Shown here in pieces: positions 34,674-44,277 of a stretch of 64,000 nucleotides of DNA (position 1 is the first letter of the stretch; every line of letters begins with the position of its first letter). The position numbers were made by a program, and so were the translations under genes. Origin of the DNA: Butyrivibrio sp. WCD3002 (lineage in GTDB: Bacteria; Bacillota; Clostridia; Lachnospirales; Lachnospiraceae); contig NZ_AUJO01000001.1 in the NCBI RefSeq assembly GCF_000424265.1, positions 558,001 to 622,000 of the forward strand. Reading direction: 5' to 3'. The notes below the pieces were generated by a model. The model saw only the letters and a list, made by a program, of their open reading frames with translations, made no database searches and was not told where the DNA came from.

Positions 34674-35539
34674 TATTCTCCGGTCTTCTTTAACTGCATA
34701 ATAACAAGGACTTCATCCATATATTCAAAATCAACTACAGGAGTAATTCTTCCTGATTTTGTAAGATTGTTGGAGTCCTCTTCTATTGTTGATATATAAC
34801 CGATTAAAATTCCGGGAAGATACTTATCACTGATATTTGAGGTAACAACCTTGTCACCTACAGTAACCTTATCAGCCTCATCCACAAGCTTTGAAAAAGC
34901 TATCTGTCCCTCGTTGTATAATTCGAGATCGCCTGTTGCTATCAGATTTTCTGAAGCAGATAAAACCGTTGCACTAACAGATGAGTTATCGGCTATGATT
35001 GTCTGAACCTTTGCCCAGTCAGGACCTGCATCGGTAATTCTTCCGACAAGACCTCCGCCTGCAATTACATTCATATCAACAACAACTCCGCTATCCGTTC
35101 CCTTGTCGATAACAAAGGAATGGTACCAGTTACCTGCATCCTTGGCGATAATTCTCGCACCGATCTTTTTATAGTCAGAATACTGATTATCAAGACTATA
35201 CAGCTCACGAAGCTTCGTAAGCTCATACTTATCCTGTTCAAGTCCCGTATTCTCGTTGGTCAGATCATCAACCTTTTGCCTAAGGGCAGCATTCTCGTCC
35301 TGGAGCGCCTTAATACTGGCAAGGTTATCAGATACGCCCTTGATATAAGTGCTAACGGTAGTAATGCCCTTCTGCATGGGAACAACAAAGGTTGCGGCAA
35401 CAGAATTGACAGAACCGTTGAAAACGCTTGTATTAAAGGTGATGGCAATAAGACCGGTACATAAAATTGTTAAAATAAAGAGGAGATATTTACTTGGAAG
35501 TGTAAATTTATCTCCCCCTCTTTTAATGACAGGACTCAT
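34673..35539 (-). CDS. mreC: Rod shape-determining protein MreC
   Basis: MreC is a bitopic protein linking MreB and PBP2 outside the membrane. The 288-residue protein has one transmembrane helix (YLLFILTILCTGLIAITF), a coiled coil at about 65-105 (IKALQDENAALRQKVDDL), and the beta-barrel MreC core with KIGARIIAKDAGNWYHSF and GLVGRITDAG. It starts one base after the mreB stop. Confidence 0.94.
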   Translation of the reverse strand: MSPVIKRGGDKFTLPSKYLLFILTILCTGLIAITFNTSVFNGSVNSVAATFVVPMQKGITTVSTYIKGVSDNLASIKALQDENAALRQKVDDLTNENTGLEQDKYELTKLRELYSLDNQYSDYKKIGARIIAKDAGNWYHSFVIDKGTDSGVVVDMNVIAGGGLVGRITDAGPDWAKVQTIIADNSSVSATVLSASENLIATGDLELYNEGQIAFSKLVDEADKVTVGDKVVTSNISDKYLPGILIGYISTIEEDSNNLTKSGRITPVVDFEYMDEVLVIMQLKKTGE

Positions 35540-36547
35540 TTATACATCCTCTTCAACCGAATATGCGAGATTCTTATACTGATCGTCCTTAATAATCTTA
35601 GATAGTCCAAGTGCTACTGAACCGATAGGGTTCTCGGCAAGGTTTACGTTAAGACCTACACCGTTTGAAAGTCTCTGTGCCAGATGGCAAACCTGTGATG
35701 CACCACCTGTCAGATATAAACCATGCTTGTAGATATCAGCAGCAAGTTCCGGAGGAGTACGCTCAAGAGTAGCCTTGATGTTATCAAGAATCTGATCAAA
35801 GTACTCGATAAGTGACTGATCAATAAGATCTGTGGGAATTGAACGCTCAACAGGAAGACCAGTTACGATATCTCTTCCGTAAACAACTGCATCCTTTCCT
35901 GCCTTCTCAAGGTCCTTAAGAGACATCTTGATGTTCTCTGCAGTCTTCTCACCGATAAGAAGTGAAAACTCCTTACGAATAACGCCTCTGATGGCATCAT
36001 CAAATTTCTTACCGCCAACCTTGATAAGCTTACTGATAACGATACCCTTAAGTGAAAGGATGGAAATCTCTGTTGTATCATATCCAACGTTTACAACGAG
36101 AACACCCTGAGAATTCATAACATCAACACCCATACCAAGACCGTCGGCAACAGGCTTTTTAACCATCATGATTTTCTTTGCCTTAACGCCTGACTCTCTG
36201 ATGAGGTCGTGGAAAGCTCTTCTTTCAACCTCTGTAACATCCTTGGGAACTGCTATATAGAAATCCAAAGGCTTAAGAGCGCCCTTCATTTCGTCAGTAA
36301 TGAAAAGCTTTACAAGATTTTTCATATGCTCGATATCAGCGATAACACCATTGCTGAGAGGATATGAAATCTTAATGTTGCTGGGTGCCTTCTCATACAT
36401 ATCGTAAGCTGAATTACCGTATGCAAGAAGTGATGTCTTATTCTCTACAGCAATAAGATTCTTCTCAACAGTGATAGAATCTGTTGCCTTGTTATAAATT
36501 TTGATATTGCTGGTACCAAGATCAATTCCGAAAGTATTGTTACCCAA
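35540..36547 (-). CDS. mreB: MreB actin-like cell shape protein
   Basis: MreB forms ATP-dependent filaments under the membrane that guide side-wall synthesis. The 335-residue protein has the actin-fold motifs FGIDLGTSNIKIY (phosphate 1), VVNVGYDTTEISIL (phosphate 2) and LTGGASQVCHLAQRL (adenosine). It is more diverged than typical MreB (DLGTSNIK in place of DLGTANT). The start is TTG at 36547 with AGGAGG 8 nt upstream; no nearby ATG fits better. It is followed directly by mreC. Confidence 0.93.
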   Translation of the reverse strand: MGNNTFGIDLGTSNIKIYNKATDSITVEKNLIAVENKTSLLAYGNSAYDMYEKAPSNIKISYPLSNGVIADIEHMKNLVKLFITDEMKGALKPLDFYIAVPKDVTEVERRAFHDLIRESGVKAKKIMMVKKPVADGLGMGVDVMNSQGVLVVNVGYDTTEISILSLKGIVISKLIKVGGKKFDDAIRGVIRKEFSLLIGEKTAENIKMSLKDLEKAGKDAVVYGRDIVTGLPVERSIPTDLIDQSLIEYFDQILDNIKATLERTPPELAADIYKHGLYLTGGASQVCHLAQRLSNGVGLNVNLAENPIGSVALGLSKIIKDDQYKNLAYSVEEDV

Positions 36548-36566
36548 AATTTAAGCCTCCTAAAAA

Positions 36567-37283
36567 TTATTCTAATAAATGTTGTTCTAAATAACTGTAA
36601 TAGCGATGATCTCCGATAATAATATGATCCTTTAAGCGAATATCAAGCATTTCGCCGGATATACGGATCTGCTCGGTCATCGTGTCATCGGCATAGCTGG
36701 GAGTAGGATCACCTGCAGGATGATTATGTAGAAGAACGATATACACTGCCTTTTTATCAAGAGCAGCGATAAATATCTCTCTGGGAGATATATTAGCCGA
36801 CTTCACGGTTCCCACAGAAATCACCTCGTCTCCGATAAATGACATCTGATGGTTAAAATAAGCGGCAACTACATATTCCTTATCCTTGTGACACAGAGAC
36901 TCCATATAATAATCCGCAATCATAGAGGGTGATTTAAAGGTTAAAGCCTCAAGGCATCTGCATTTTGCCATGCGATTTGAAAGCTCGGCAATACATTTTA
37001 TCTTTACTGCCTTAACATCTCCGATTCCGGGCACCGACTTGATCTCATCAAGAGATAAGTAGTGTAAACCTGAAAGTCCCCGGGAATACTTCTCTCCTTT
37101 TTTCAAAAGAAGAGCTCCCATCTGTGTAGGTGTCAGAGTCCCTGTTCCTGTTCGCAAAATTATCGCCAAAAGCTCCGCATCTGTAAGAGCCTCAGCGCCT
37201 AATCTTTGGAATCTCTCATAAGGAAGTGTCTCCTTAAATGACTCATTCTCCATTAATCTGTTTTTAGTTTTTATCTGTTCCAT
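36567..37283 (-). CDS. radC: RadC/JAB-domain protein
   Basis: The 238-residue protein has a helix-hairpin-helix segment (SVPGIGDVKAVKIKC, about 85-100) and a JAB metalloprotease-like domain with HNHPAGDPTPSYAD, the zinc-binding HxH...D set, and an upstream Glu in GDEVISVG. The historical repair role of RadC is doubtful, and its biochemical function is unknown. It is the first gene of the mreBCD transcript, an arrangement also seen in Bacillus. The ribosome binding site is weak. Confidence 0.92.
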   Translation of the reverse strand: MEQIKTKNRLMENESFKETLPYERFQRLGAEALTDAELLAIILRTGTGTLTPTQMGALLLKKGEKYSRGLSGLHYLSLDEIKSVPGIGDVKAVKIKCIAELSNRMAKCRCLEALTFKSPSMIADYYMESLCHKDKEYVVAAYFNHQMSFIGDEVISVGTVKSANISPREIFIAALDKKAVYIVLLHNHPAGDPTPSYADDTMTEQIRISGEMLDIRLKDHIIIGDHRYYSYLEQHLLE

Positions 37284-37342
37284 ACCAGTACCATTCTGCT
37301 TCTCCGGGCAAATAATACTTAAATGAAATCAGACCTCAAAAA

Positions 37343-37351
37343 ATTATAGCA
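37343..37351 (-). promoter_or_regulatory. Extended -10 promoter of radC-mreBCD
   Basis: TGCTATAAT on the - strand lies 60 bp upstream of radC, just after the stop of the YnbB-like gene. The -35 region is weak. Confidence 0.45.
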
Positions 37352-37370
37352 TATTTTCTATTAAATAGAA

Positions 37371-38645
37371 TCACAATTTTACGAGGTTTTTCTCGTGCAT
37401 AACAGCAAGTGTCTTCATTATGCCGTATTTGACATGCTGCCATGTAAGTCCTCCCTGAAAATATACAGAATAGGGCTCTCTCAAAGGGCCATCTGCCGAA
37501 AGCTCGATTGAACTTCCTGATACGAAGGCACCTGCAGCCATAATTACCTGTGAATCATATCCCGGCATATCCCAGGGTTCAGGTGATACATAAGAATCAA
37601 CGGGAGCAGCTGCCTGAATTCCCTCACAAAACGCAATCAAAAGCTCGGGCTTCCCAAAGGTAATGGCCTGAATTATATCAAAGCGATCCTCTGTGCTGTT
37701 GGGAAGTACTGAAAATCCCAATGATTCATATATATTAGCCGCAAAAATGGCACCCATAAGGGCATTTGCCGTAACATTAGGTGCAAGGAAAAGTCCCTGA
37801 TAAAACTGCGGAAGTATTCCAAGTGAAGCGCCAACCTCTTTACCAAGTCCGGGAGATGTAAGTCTGTAAGCTGCGTTTTCGATACATTCCTTTTTACCTG
37901 CGATATATCCGCCAATGGGAGCAAGTCCGCCACCTGGATTCTTGATAAGAGATCCGACAACCATATCAGCACCGACATCGGTGGGCTCTATGGTTTCCAC
38001 AAATTCACCGTAGCAGTTATCTACCATGCAGATAACATCGCTTTTTTTACTCTTGATAAATGCAATCAGCTCGCCAATCATCTCGACTGAAAGTGTAGGT
38101 CTTGTCTGATACCCCTTACTTCTCTGGATTGTTACAAGCTTTGTTCTTTCGTTAATGGCTTTTTCTATGTTTTCATAGTCAAAACCGCCATCAGGCAGCA
38201 GGTCAACCTGAGAATAGGTAACGCCATACTCTGCCAGGGAACCCTTAGAGGGTCTAATCCCGATTACCTCTTCCAGAGTATCGTAGGGCTTTCCTACAGG
38301 AGATAAAAGCTCATCTCCCGGGCGAAGGTTACTCATAAGTGCCAGTGCAAGAGCATGTGTTCCGCAAGTAATCTGGGGTCTTACCAGTGCATCCTCCGTA
38401 TGGAAAATTGCAGCATAAACCTCCTCAAGCTTATCTCTTCCCATATCATTGTAGCCATAGCCGGTGGTTCCAAGAAGACAAGCCTCGGATACCTTGCAGT
38501 CCTGCATTGCTTTAAGAACCTTGGCCTGATTAAATTCTGAAACCTCTCTAATTTTTGCAAATCTGGGCTCCAATGAATTCCAGATTTTATCACAGTAGTC
38601 ATAAACCTCAGAGCTTATTCCCATGCTCTCATACATTTTTTTCAT
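37371..38645 (-). CDS. Methionine gamma-lyase-like PLP protein (YnbB/aluminium resistance family)
   Basis: This family of PLP-dependent enzymes is annotated as aluminium resistance or methionine gamma-lyase-like; the true substrate is unknown. The 424-residue protein has ITCGTHALALAL near residue 90, the PLP phosphate and Asp region DVICMVDNCYGEFVE, and the likely PLP lysine in GSLIKNPGGGLAPIGGY. Its start overlaps the miaA stop by 4 bp (ATGA). The order mutL-miaA-this gene is conserved in Clostridia. Confidence 0.9.
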   Translation of the reverse strand: MKKMYESMGISSEVYDYCDKIWNSLEPRFAKIREVSEFNQAKVLKAMQDCKVSEACLLGTTGYGYNDMGRDKLEEVYAAIFHTEDALVRPQITCGTHALALALMSNLRPGDELLSPVGKPYDTLEEVIGIRPSKGSLAEYGVTYSQVDLLPDGGFDYENIEKAINERTKLVTIQRSKGYQTRPTLSVEMIGELIAFIKSKKSDVICMVDNCYGEFVETIEPTDVGADMVVGSLIKNPGGGLAPIGGYIAGKKECIENAAYRLTSPGLGKEVGASLGILPQFYQGLFLAPNVTANALMGAIFAANIYESLGFSVLPNSTEDRFDIIQAITFGKPELLIAFCEGIQAAAPVDSYVSPEPWDMPGYDSQVIMAAGAFVSGSSIELSADGPLREPYSVYFQGGLTWQHVKYGIMKTLAVMHEKNLVKL

Positions 38646-39607
38646 TCTAAATTACTCCATCTATCCTTAATCATATCGACGATAGCATCAAGCACTAAAT
38701 CGTCATCTCTTCCGTATTCCTTTTTATCTATAAAGGTTACGGTTTTTTCTCTTCTGAACCAGGTCAGCTGCCTCTTGGCAAAATGCCTGGTATTCTTTTT
38801 CAGCAGGTCAGTGGCTTCCTCAAGACTCAACTCACCATTCAAATATGAAAGCATCTCTCTGTAACCAAGGGCTTGCATTGACGTGGCATCCCTGCTGATA
38901 TTCTGCGCCATTATGTCACGGACTTCGTCCACAAGGCCTTCTTCCATCATCATATCTATTCGCTTCTCTATTCTGTCATAGAGAACGTCCCTGTCATCAG
39001 TAAGCACAAAATAGAAAAAATCATAGGGTGACTCATTTTCCCGTTGCTGCTTGTTGTGCTCAGACATCCTTTCTCCGGTGTCCTTATAAAAGCACAGTGC
39101 TCTTATGACTCTTTTCACATTGTTCTCATGAAGATCCTGCGTATATTCGGGATCCACCTTGCAAAGCTCCTCATAAAGCCTGTGTACTCCCTCCGGAGTC
39201 TTTGCTATAGCCTCAAGCTCCTGCCTGTAGGCCGAAGACTCTTCGCTGCTTTCCGGAACTTCAAAATCAACATCATAAAGAACAGACTGAATATAAAAAC
39301 CGGTTCCGCCAACTAAAATCGGTATCTTCCCCCTTGAAATTATATCCTTAATGATTTCCTTTGCCCGTCTCTTGAATTCAAAGGCATTGAAATCTTCTGA
39401 AGGCTCAAGGATATCAATCATGTGATGGGGAACACCCTGCATTTTTTCAGGTTTTATCTTGTCCGTTCCTATATCCATACCTTTATAGACCTGCATGGAA
39501 TCGGCAGAGATTATCTCTCCGCCGATTCGTTTTGCAAGTCCTATTGATATCTTTGTTTTGCCAACAGCTGTTGGTCCTGTGAGAATTATCAGCTTTTCTT
39601 TATCCAT
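38642..39607 (-). CDS. miaA: tRNA dimethylallyltransferase
   Basis: MiaA adds a dimethylallyl group to N6 of A37 in tRNAs reading UNN codons. The 321-residue protein has the P-loop GPTAVGKT (about 9-16), SADSMQVYKGMDIGTDK, and LVGGTGFYIQSVLY. MiaB, encoded at 44278, methylthiolates the product, so both steps are in this window. It lies 3 bp after mutL and overlaps the YnbB-like gene. Confidence 0.96.
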   Translation of the reverse strand: MDKEKLIILTGPTAVGKTKISIGLAKRIGGEIISADSMQVYKGMDIGTDKIKPEKMQGVPHHMIDILEPSEDFNAFEFKRRAKEIIKDIISRGKIPILVGGTGFYIQSVLYDVDFEVPESSEESSAYRQELEAIAKTPEGVHRLYEELCKVDPEYTQDLHENNVKRVIRALCFYKDTGERMSEHNKQQRENESPYDFFYFVLTDDRDVLYDRIEKRIDMMMEEGLVDEVRDIMAQNISRDATSMQALGYREMLSYLNGELSLEEATDLLKKNTRHFAKRQLTWFRREKTVTFIDKKEYGRDDDLVLDAIVDMIKDRWSNLE

Positions 39608-39610
39608 ATC

Positions 39611-41545
39611 TCAGTCAACAATTCGTTTAAATTTCTTCTCTATTTCGTACTTGCTCATAGAGATTATTGTAGGTCTGCCATGGGGGCAGTTATAAGGGTT
39701 ATCCAGAGTCATAAGCTCATCAAGAAGCTCTTCCATCTCTACTCTGGACATCTTCATATTTCCTTTTACAGAAGCCTTACATGCCATACTGGCTATCTTA
39801 TAATTTATGATATCGGGCTTTCTGTCAAGATTTGTATCATTTGAAATTTCATCGAGAACGCTGATGAACATTTCCTTTTCGTTCTCACAACCATAGAGAT
39901 CAACAGGTACTTCTCTTATGGCATAGTCATTACCGCCAAAGGGTTCAATATTAAAGCCGAGCTTTTCGAAGGCTGAATGATATTTATGGAAAACATCAAT
40001 CTCCTTGGATGTGAGCGTAACTATTATAGGCGGATTAATGAGCTGTGAAGCTGTGTTTTTCTCTTCATAGCGCTTGATCATTCGCTCATAGTTAACCTTC
40101 TCGTGGGCAGCATGCTGATCCACAATGAACATCTTATCCTTAAAGACAGCGATCCAGTAAGTATCGAAAATCTGTCCAAGAATCTCGATGTCATTTCTGT
40201 TCTTTTTAGAAATTACCTTTTCATCAAATAGATCAAGCTGTATGCCCTTCTCAACGATAACCGCATCGGAATTTTTGATGATTGGTCCCTGGGCTTTTTC
40301 ATCCCCTGATTTTGGTGGTGTATGGTCCCCAAATACTCTGGTCCATACAGGAGACTTCATATTATCCTCAATAATCACAGGTGCAGGTGAGATTCCTTCT
40401 GCAAAAACAGGCTCGCTTTCCTGCAGCTTTTTGTCCTCTGTAAGTCTGCTGTTTTCGAAGGGCTCCGGAATCTTCTTTTCAGGAGCAGGCGCTACAACAG
40501 GCTTTGGTGCAGCTTTTGCCTCTTCCTTTTCATCGCGAAGAACTTCCGGAATCATCTCATGATTATGGAGAGTTCTTGCTACATTCCTTCTGATGAATTC
40601 ATATACCGCAGCCTGATTGGCGAATCTTATCTCCATTTTTGAGGGATGAACATTTACGTCCACATCAGCGGTGTTCATGGTTATATGCACCACGCAGAAC
40701 GGGAACTTGTGCTGCATCAGATATTCCTTATAGCCCTCTTCAAGAGCCTTGGATACTATTTTATCCTTAACATATCTGCCATTAACAAAGTAGATTTCAA
40801 AGTTTCTGTTTGATCTGTTAAGAGAAGGCTCACCAAGATAGCCCTCAATAGTATATCCATCCTCGTGAACCTGTATAGGCACAAGGCACATGGAGATATC
40901 TCTTCCGTATATTCTGTAAATAAGCTCCTTTAAATCCCCATTACCGGAAGTCGTAAATCTGTCATCCTTATTGTTTATGTAATGGAAGGATATTGAAGGA
41001 TTATCAAGAGCAAGGTGCTCCATCAGATCGCCTACGTAAGAGCCTTCAGTCTGAGGAGTTTTTAAAAACTTTTTCCTTGCTGGTGTGTTGTAAAAAAGCT
41101 CTCTGACAATGATCGTCGTTCCCGTGGGAGCTCCGATATCCTCCACCTCTTCTTCAACGCCGCCGTTTATTACATATCGCGTACCGACAAGCTCATCAGC
41201 TGTTTTAGTAATAAGTTCAACCTTGGATACAGCCGAAATACTCGATAAAGCTTCACCTCTAAAGCCAAGAGATTTAAGCACGTACAGATCCTCAATACTC
41301 ATAAGCTTACTTGTGGCATGTCTCTTAAAAGCATTTCTGATTTCAGACTTCTCGATGCCGCATCCGTTATCGGTAACTCTCAGCATTGTAGTTCCGCCGT
41401 CATGTATCTCAACCGTAATCGAAGTAGCTCCGGAATCAATGGCATTTTCAACAAGCTCCTTTATTACGCTTAAGGGTCTTTCCACCACTTCGCCGGCAGC
41501 AATCTGATCTATAGTATTTGGATCAAGCTCCTGTATCTTCGCCAT
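39611..41545 (-). CDS. mutL: DNA mismatch repair protein MutL (endonuclease type)
   Basis: MutL couples MutS recognition to strand cutting. The 644-residue protein has the GHKL ATPase motifs ELVENAIDSGA, DNGCGI and GFRGEALSSI in its N-terminal third. A variable Pro/Lys/Glu linker spans about 335-445. The C-terminal domain has the metal-binding endonuclease motif DQHA-AH-E-KVNY-E and CPHGRPT, which Escherichia-type MutL lacks. The gene therefore encodes a nicking MutL, as expected in bacteria without MutH. It is 36 bp after mutS. Confidence 0.96.
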   Translation of the reverse strand: MAKIQELDPNTIDQIAAGEVVERPLSVIKELVENAIDSGATSITVEIHDGGTTMLRVTDNGCGIEKSEIRNAFKRHATSKLMSIEDLYVLKSLGFRGEALSSISAVSKVELITKTADELVGTRYVINGGVEEEVEDIGAPTGTTIIVRELFYNTPARKKFLKTPQTEGSYVGDLMEHLALDNPSISFHYINNKDDRFTTSGNGDLKELIYRIYGRDISMCLVPIQVHEDGYTIEGYLGEPSLNRSNRNFEIYFVNGRYVKDKIVSKALEEGYKEYLMQHKFPFCVVHITMNTADVDVNVHPSKMEIRFANQAAVYEFIRRNVARTLHNHEMIPEVLRDEKEEAKAAPKPVVAPAPEKKIPEPFENSRLTEDKKLQESEPVFAEGISPAPVIIEDNMKSPVWTRVFGDHTPPKSGDEKAQGPIIKNSDAVIVEKGIQLDLFDEKVISKKNRNDIEILGQIFDTYWIAVFKDKMFIVDQHAAHEKVNYERMIKRYEEKNTASQLINPPIIVTLTSKEIDVFHKYHSAFEKLGFNIEPFGGNDYAIREVPVDLYGCENEKEMFISVLDEISNDTNLDRKPDIINYKIASMACKASVKGNMKMSRVEMEELLDELMTLDNPYNCPHGRPTIISMSKYEIEKKFKRIVD

Positions 41546-41581
41546 CCATTTCTCCTCCCAGGCAAATGCCCTACAAAGTAA

Positions 41582-44254
41582 TTACAGCTTCCATCTGTTA
41601 TTGAGCTGATTTTGTAACTTGTATAAGGTATTGAGCGCATCCATAGGCGTGAGATTTGAAATATCAATCTCCTGAAGCTCCTTGATAACGTCCTCATCCT
41701 TGACTGTGTCAAAGAGGCTCATCTGAGAGAGGTCGACCTGATCGTAGTGTTTTACAGTATTTTTCCTGTCACTCTTATGATTAACCTCAATCCCCTGTAT
41801 TTTCTCAGTGATATCGTTATCCGTAAGCTCCTCGGCTATGGCCTTTGCTCTGTCTATTACCATGTCCGGAATACCGGCAAGCCTTGCTACCTGAATACCG
41901 TAGCTCTTGTCGGCACCGCCCTTTATAATCTTGTGAAGGAAAACAATATCGTCTCCCTTTTCCTTAACCGCTATGCAGTAGTTGTTGACGTTATCGATTT
42001 TACCTTCGAGCTCTGTGAGCTCATGATAGTGAGTTGCAAAAAGTGTTCTAGCACCAAGAAGCTTTCTGTTACTTATGTGCTCAATTACAGCCCATGCTAT
42101 CGAAAGACCATCATAGGTTGAGGTTCCTCTTCCAATCTCATCAAGGATAAGAAGTGATTTTGATGTGGCATTACGTAAAATGTTCGCAACCTCATTCATC
42201 TCAACCATGAAGGTACTCTGTCCGCTTCCAAGGTCGTCGGATGCACCTACTCTTGTAAATATCCTGTCTACAACGCCGATGTTTGCTGAATCTGCAGGAA
42301 CATAGCTTCCAATCTGTGCCATCAGCACGATAAGTGCTGTCTGCCTCATAAAGGTTGATTTACCTGCCATGTTTGGACCTGTGATAATAGCAACGGCATG
42401 CTTTTTATCATCAAGGAAGGTGTCATTGGATATAAACATATCCGTTCTGTCCAGCATCTGCTCTATAACAGGATGTCTTCCTCCCTGGATTTTCAGGACA
42501 CTCTTATCATTTAATGAAGGCTTTACGTAGTGATTCTTCTCAGCCACGTAAGCAAGAGAACAATATACGTCAAGAAGTGCTATGTTCTTGGCTGTTCTCT
42601 GTATTCTCTCAATCTCTAAGGATATTGAATCCCTGATTTTGCAGAACATCTCATATTCAAGATTATTGAGCTTATCCTGAGCATTAAGTATGGTATCCTC
42701 AAGCTCTTTCAGCTCAGGTGTGGTATATCTCTCACAGTTTGTAAGAGTCTGCTTTCTGATAAAGTAGTCCGGCACCTTGTCCTTGAAGGAATTTGTTACC
42801 TCAAAGGAATATCCAAATACATTGCTGTACTTAATTCTGATGGTCTTGATATCCGTCTTTTCGCGTTCCTTTGCTTCAAGATCGGATAACCACTGTTTGC
42901 CCTTTGTGCTGGCATCTCTGAAGTGATCAATATCAGGATCAAATCCATCCTTTATGATTCCGCCGTCCTTAATTGCAAGCGGAGGCTCCTCAATAATTGC
43001 CTTATCAATGAGCTCAAAAATATCGGAAAGTGCATCTATCTGAGAGTTCACCTCATCAAGAGATACGATATCCTTTAAATCCTCCAAAACTATCTTTATA
43101 GCAGGAAGCATTTTTACAGAATTTCTAAAGGCCAGAAGATCTCTTGGACTAGCTGTGTGATAGTTGATCTTAGCCATGAGACGTTCCATATCATAGATAG
43201 GTCCAAGGTACTCTCTCAGCTCATCTCTTGCTATGGTGTTCTTTACAAGGGCTTCAACAGCTGACTGTCTCTTTAGGATATCCGATACTTCGATAAGAGG
43301 CTGCTCAATAAAGCTGCGAAGGGTTCTTGCACCCATGGCAGTTTTGGTTTTATCAAGAACCCAGAGAAGGGTTCCCTTTTTCTGCTTATCACGAAGGGTC
43401 TCGATAAGCTCTAAATTCCTTCTGGTAGAGGAATCAAGAAGCATATACTTATTTGTCAGATAGGGATAGATGTGAATGATATTTGATAATCCATCCTTCT
43501 GAAGCTCTGTCAGATATTTAATCACAGCACCGGCAGCCAGAACTCCGCTGGGGAAGTCAATTATTCCAAGACCGGCCAGTGATGATACCTTAAAATGCTT
43601 AAGAAGAGCCTGCTTATTGGTATCCTCATCAAAATATCTTGGATCCAAAGGATTTACCACAACGCCGGCCCTGTCTCTGATATTATCTATATCAATTCCG
43701 CTTACCAAAAACGCATCATTACAGATAAGCTCAGAGGGTTGGAACTTGTTGATCTCATCGATTATTTCTTTGATTGAGTCAACCTCTGTAAGTAAAAAAT
43801 CGCCGGTGGTAACATCGGCAACAGAAATACCTGTTTTCTCATCAGCATAGAAGACGCCCATGAGATAGTTGTTTCTGGTCTCATCAAGCGCCTGCATATT
43901 AAGGTTTGTTCCGGGAGTTACAATTCTTGTAACGTCCCTCTTTACTATTCCCTTTGCTTCTTTGGGATCCTCAAGCTGCTCACAGATAGCAACCTTATAG
44001 CCTCTGCCCACAAGCTTTGACAGATAAGAATCAACTGCGTGATGAGGCACTCCGCACATTGGAGCCCTCTCTTCAAGTCCGCAGGCCTTACCTGTCAGTG
44101 TAAGCTCAAGCTCCTTGGACACAACCTTCGCATCATCGAAGAACATCTCATAGAAGTCACCAAGCCTGTAAAATAGAATGCAATCCTTGTAGTCTTCCTT
44201 GGTCTTTATGTAGTTTTGCATCATGGGGCTTAGTTTTTCAAAATCTATATCCAA
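41582..44254 (-). CDS. mutS: DNA mismatch repair protein MutS
   Basis: MutS binds mismatches and small loops. The 890-residue protein has the mismatch-reading Phe-x-Glu in GDFYEMFFDDA (about 32-42), connector, lever and clamp regions, and the ATPase with GPNMAGKSTFMRQTA, LILDEIGRGTSTYDG and ATHYHEL. Its last 60 residues hold MSLFDTVKD, a possible sliding-clamp-binding motif like that of other MutS1 proteins. It lies between miaB (24 bp) and mutL. Confidence 0.97.
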   Translation of the reverse strand: MDIDFEKLSPMMQNYIKTKEDYKDCILFYRLGDFYEMFFDDAKVVSKELELTLTGKACGLEERAPMCGVPHHAVDSYLSKLVGRGYKVAICEQLEDPKEAKGIVKRDVTRIVTPGTNLNMQALDETRNNYLMGVFYADEKTGISVADVTTGDFLLTEVDSIKEIIDEINKFQPSELICNDAFLVSGIDIDNIRDRAGVVVNPLDPRYFDEDTNKQALLKHFKVSSLAGLGIIDFPSGVLAAGAVIKYLTELQKDGLSNIIHIYPYLTNKYMLLDSSTRRNLELIETLRDKQKKGTLLWVLDKTKTAMGARTLRSFIEQPLIEVSDILKRQSAVEALVKNTIARDELREYLGPIYDMERLMAKINYHTASPRDLLAFRNSVKMLPAIKIVLEDLKDIVSLDEVNSQIDALSDIFELIDKAIIEEPPLAIKDGGIIKDGFDPDIDHFRDASTKGKQWLSDLEAKEREKTDIKTIRIKYSNVFGYSFEVTNSFKDKVPDYFIRKQTLTNCERYTTPELKELEDTILNAQDKLNNLEYEMFCKIRDSISLEIERIQRTAKNIALLDVYCSLAYVAEKNHYVKPSLNDKSVLKIQGGRHPVIEQMLDRTDMFISNDTFLDDKKHAVAIITGPNMAGKSTFMRQTALIVLMAQIGSYVPADSANIGVVDRIFTRVGASDDLGSGQSTFMVEMNEVANILRNATSKSLLILDEIGRGTSTYDGLSIAWAVIEHISNRKLLGARTLFATHYHELTELEGKIDNVNNYCIAVKEKGDDIVFLHKIIKGGADKSYGIQVARLAGIPDMVIDRAKAIAEELTDNDITEKIQGIEVNHKSDRKNTVKHYDQVDLSQMSLFDTVKDEDVIKELQEIDISNLTPMDALNTLYKLQNQLNNRWKL

Positions 44255-44277
44255 AGTAGTTTATCTCCATATCCGCA

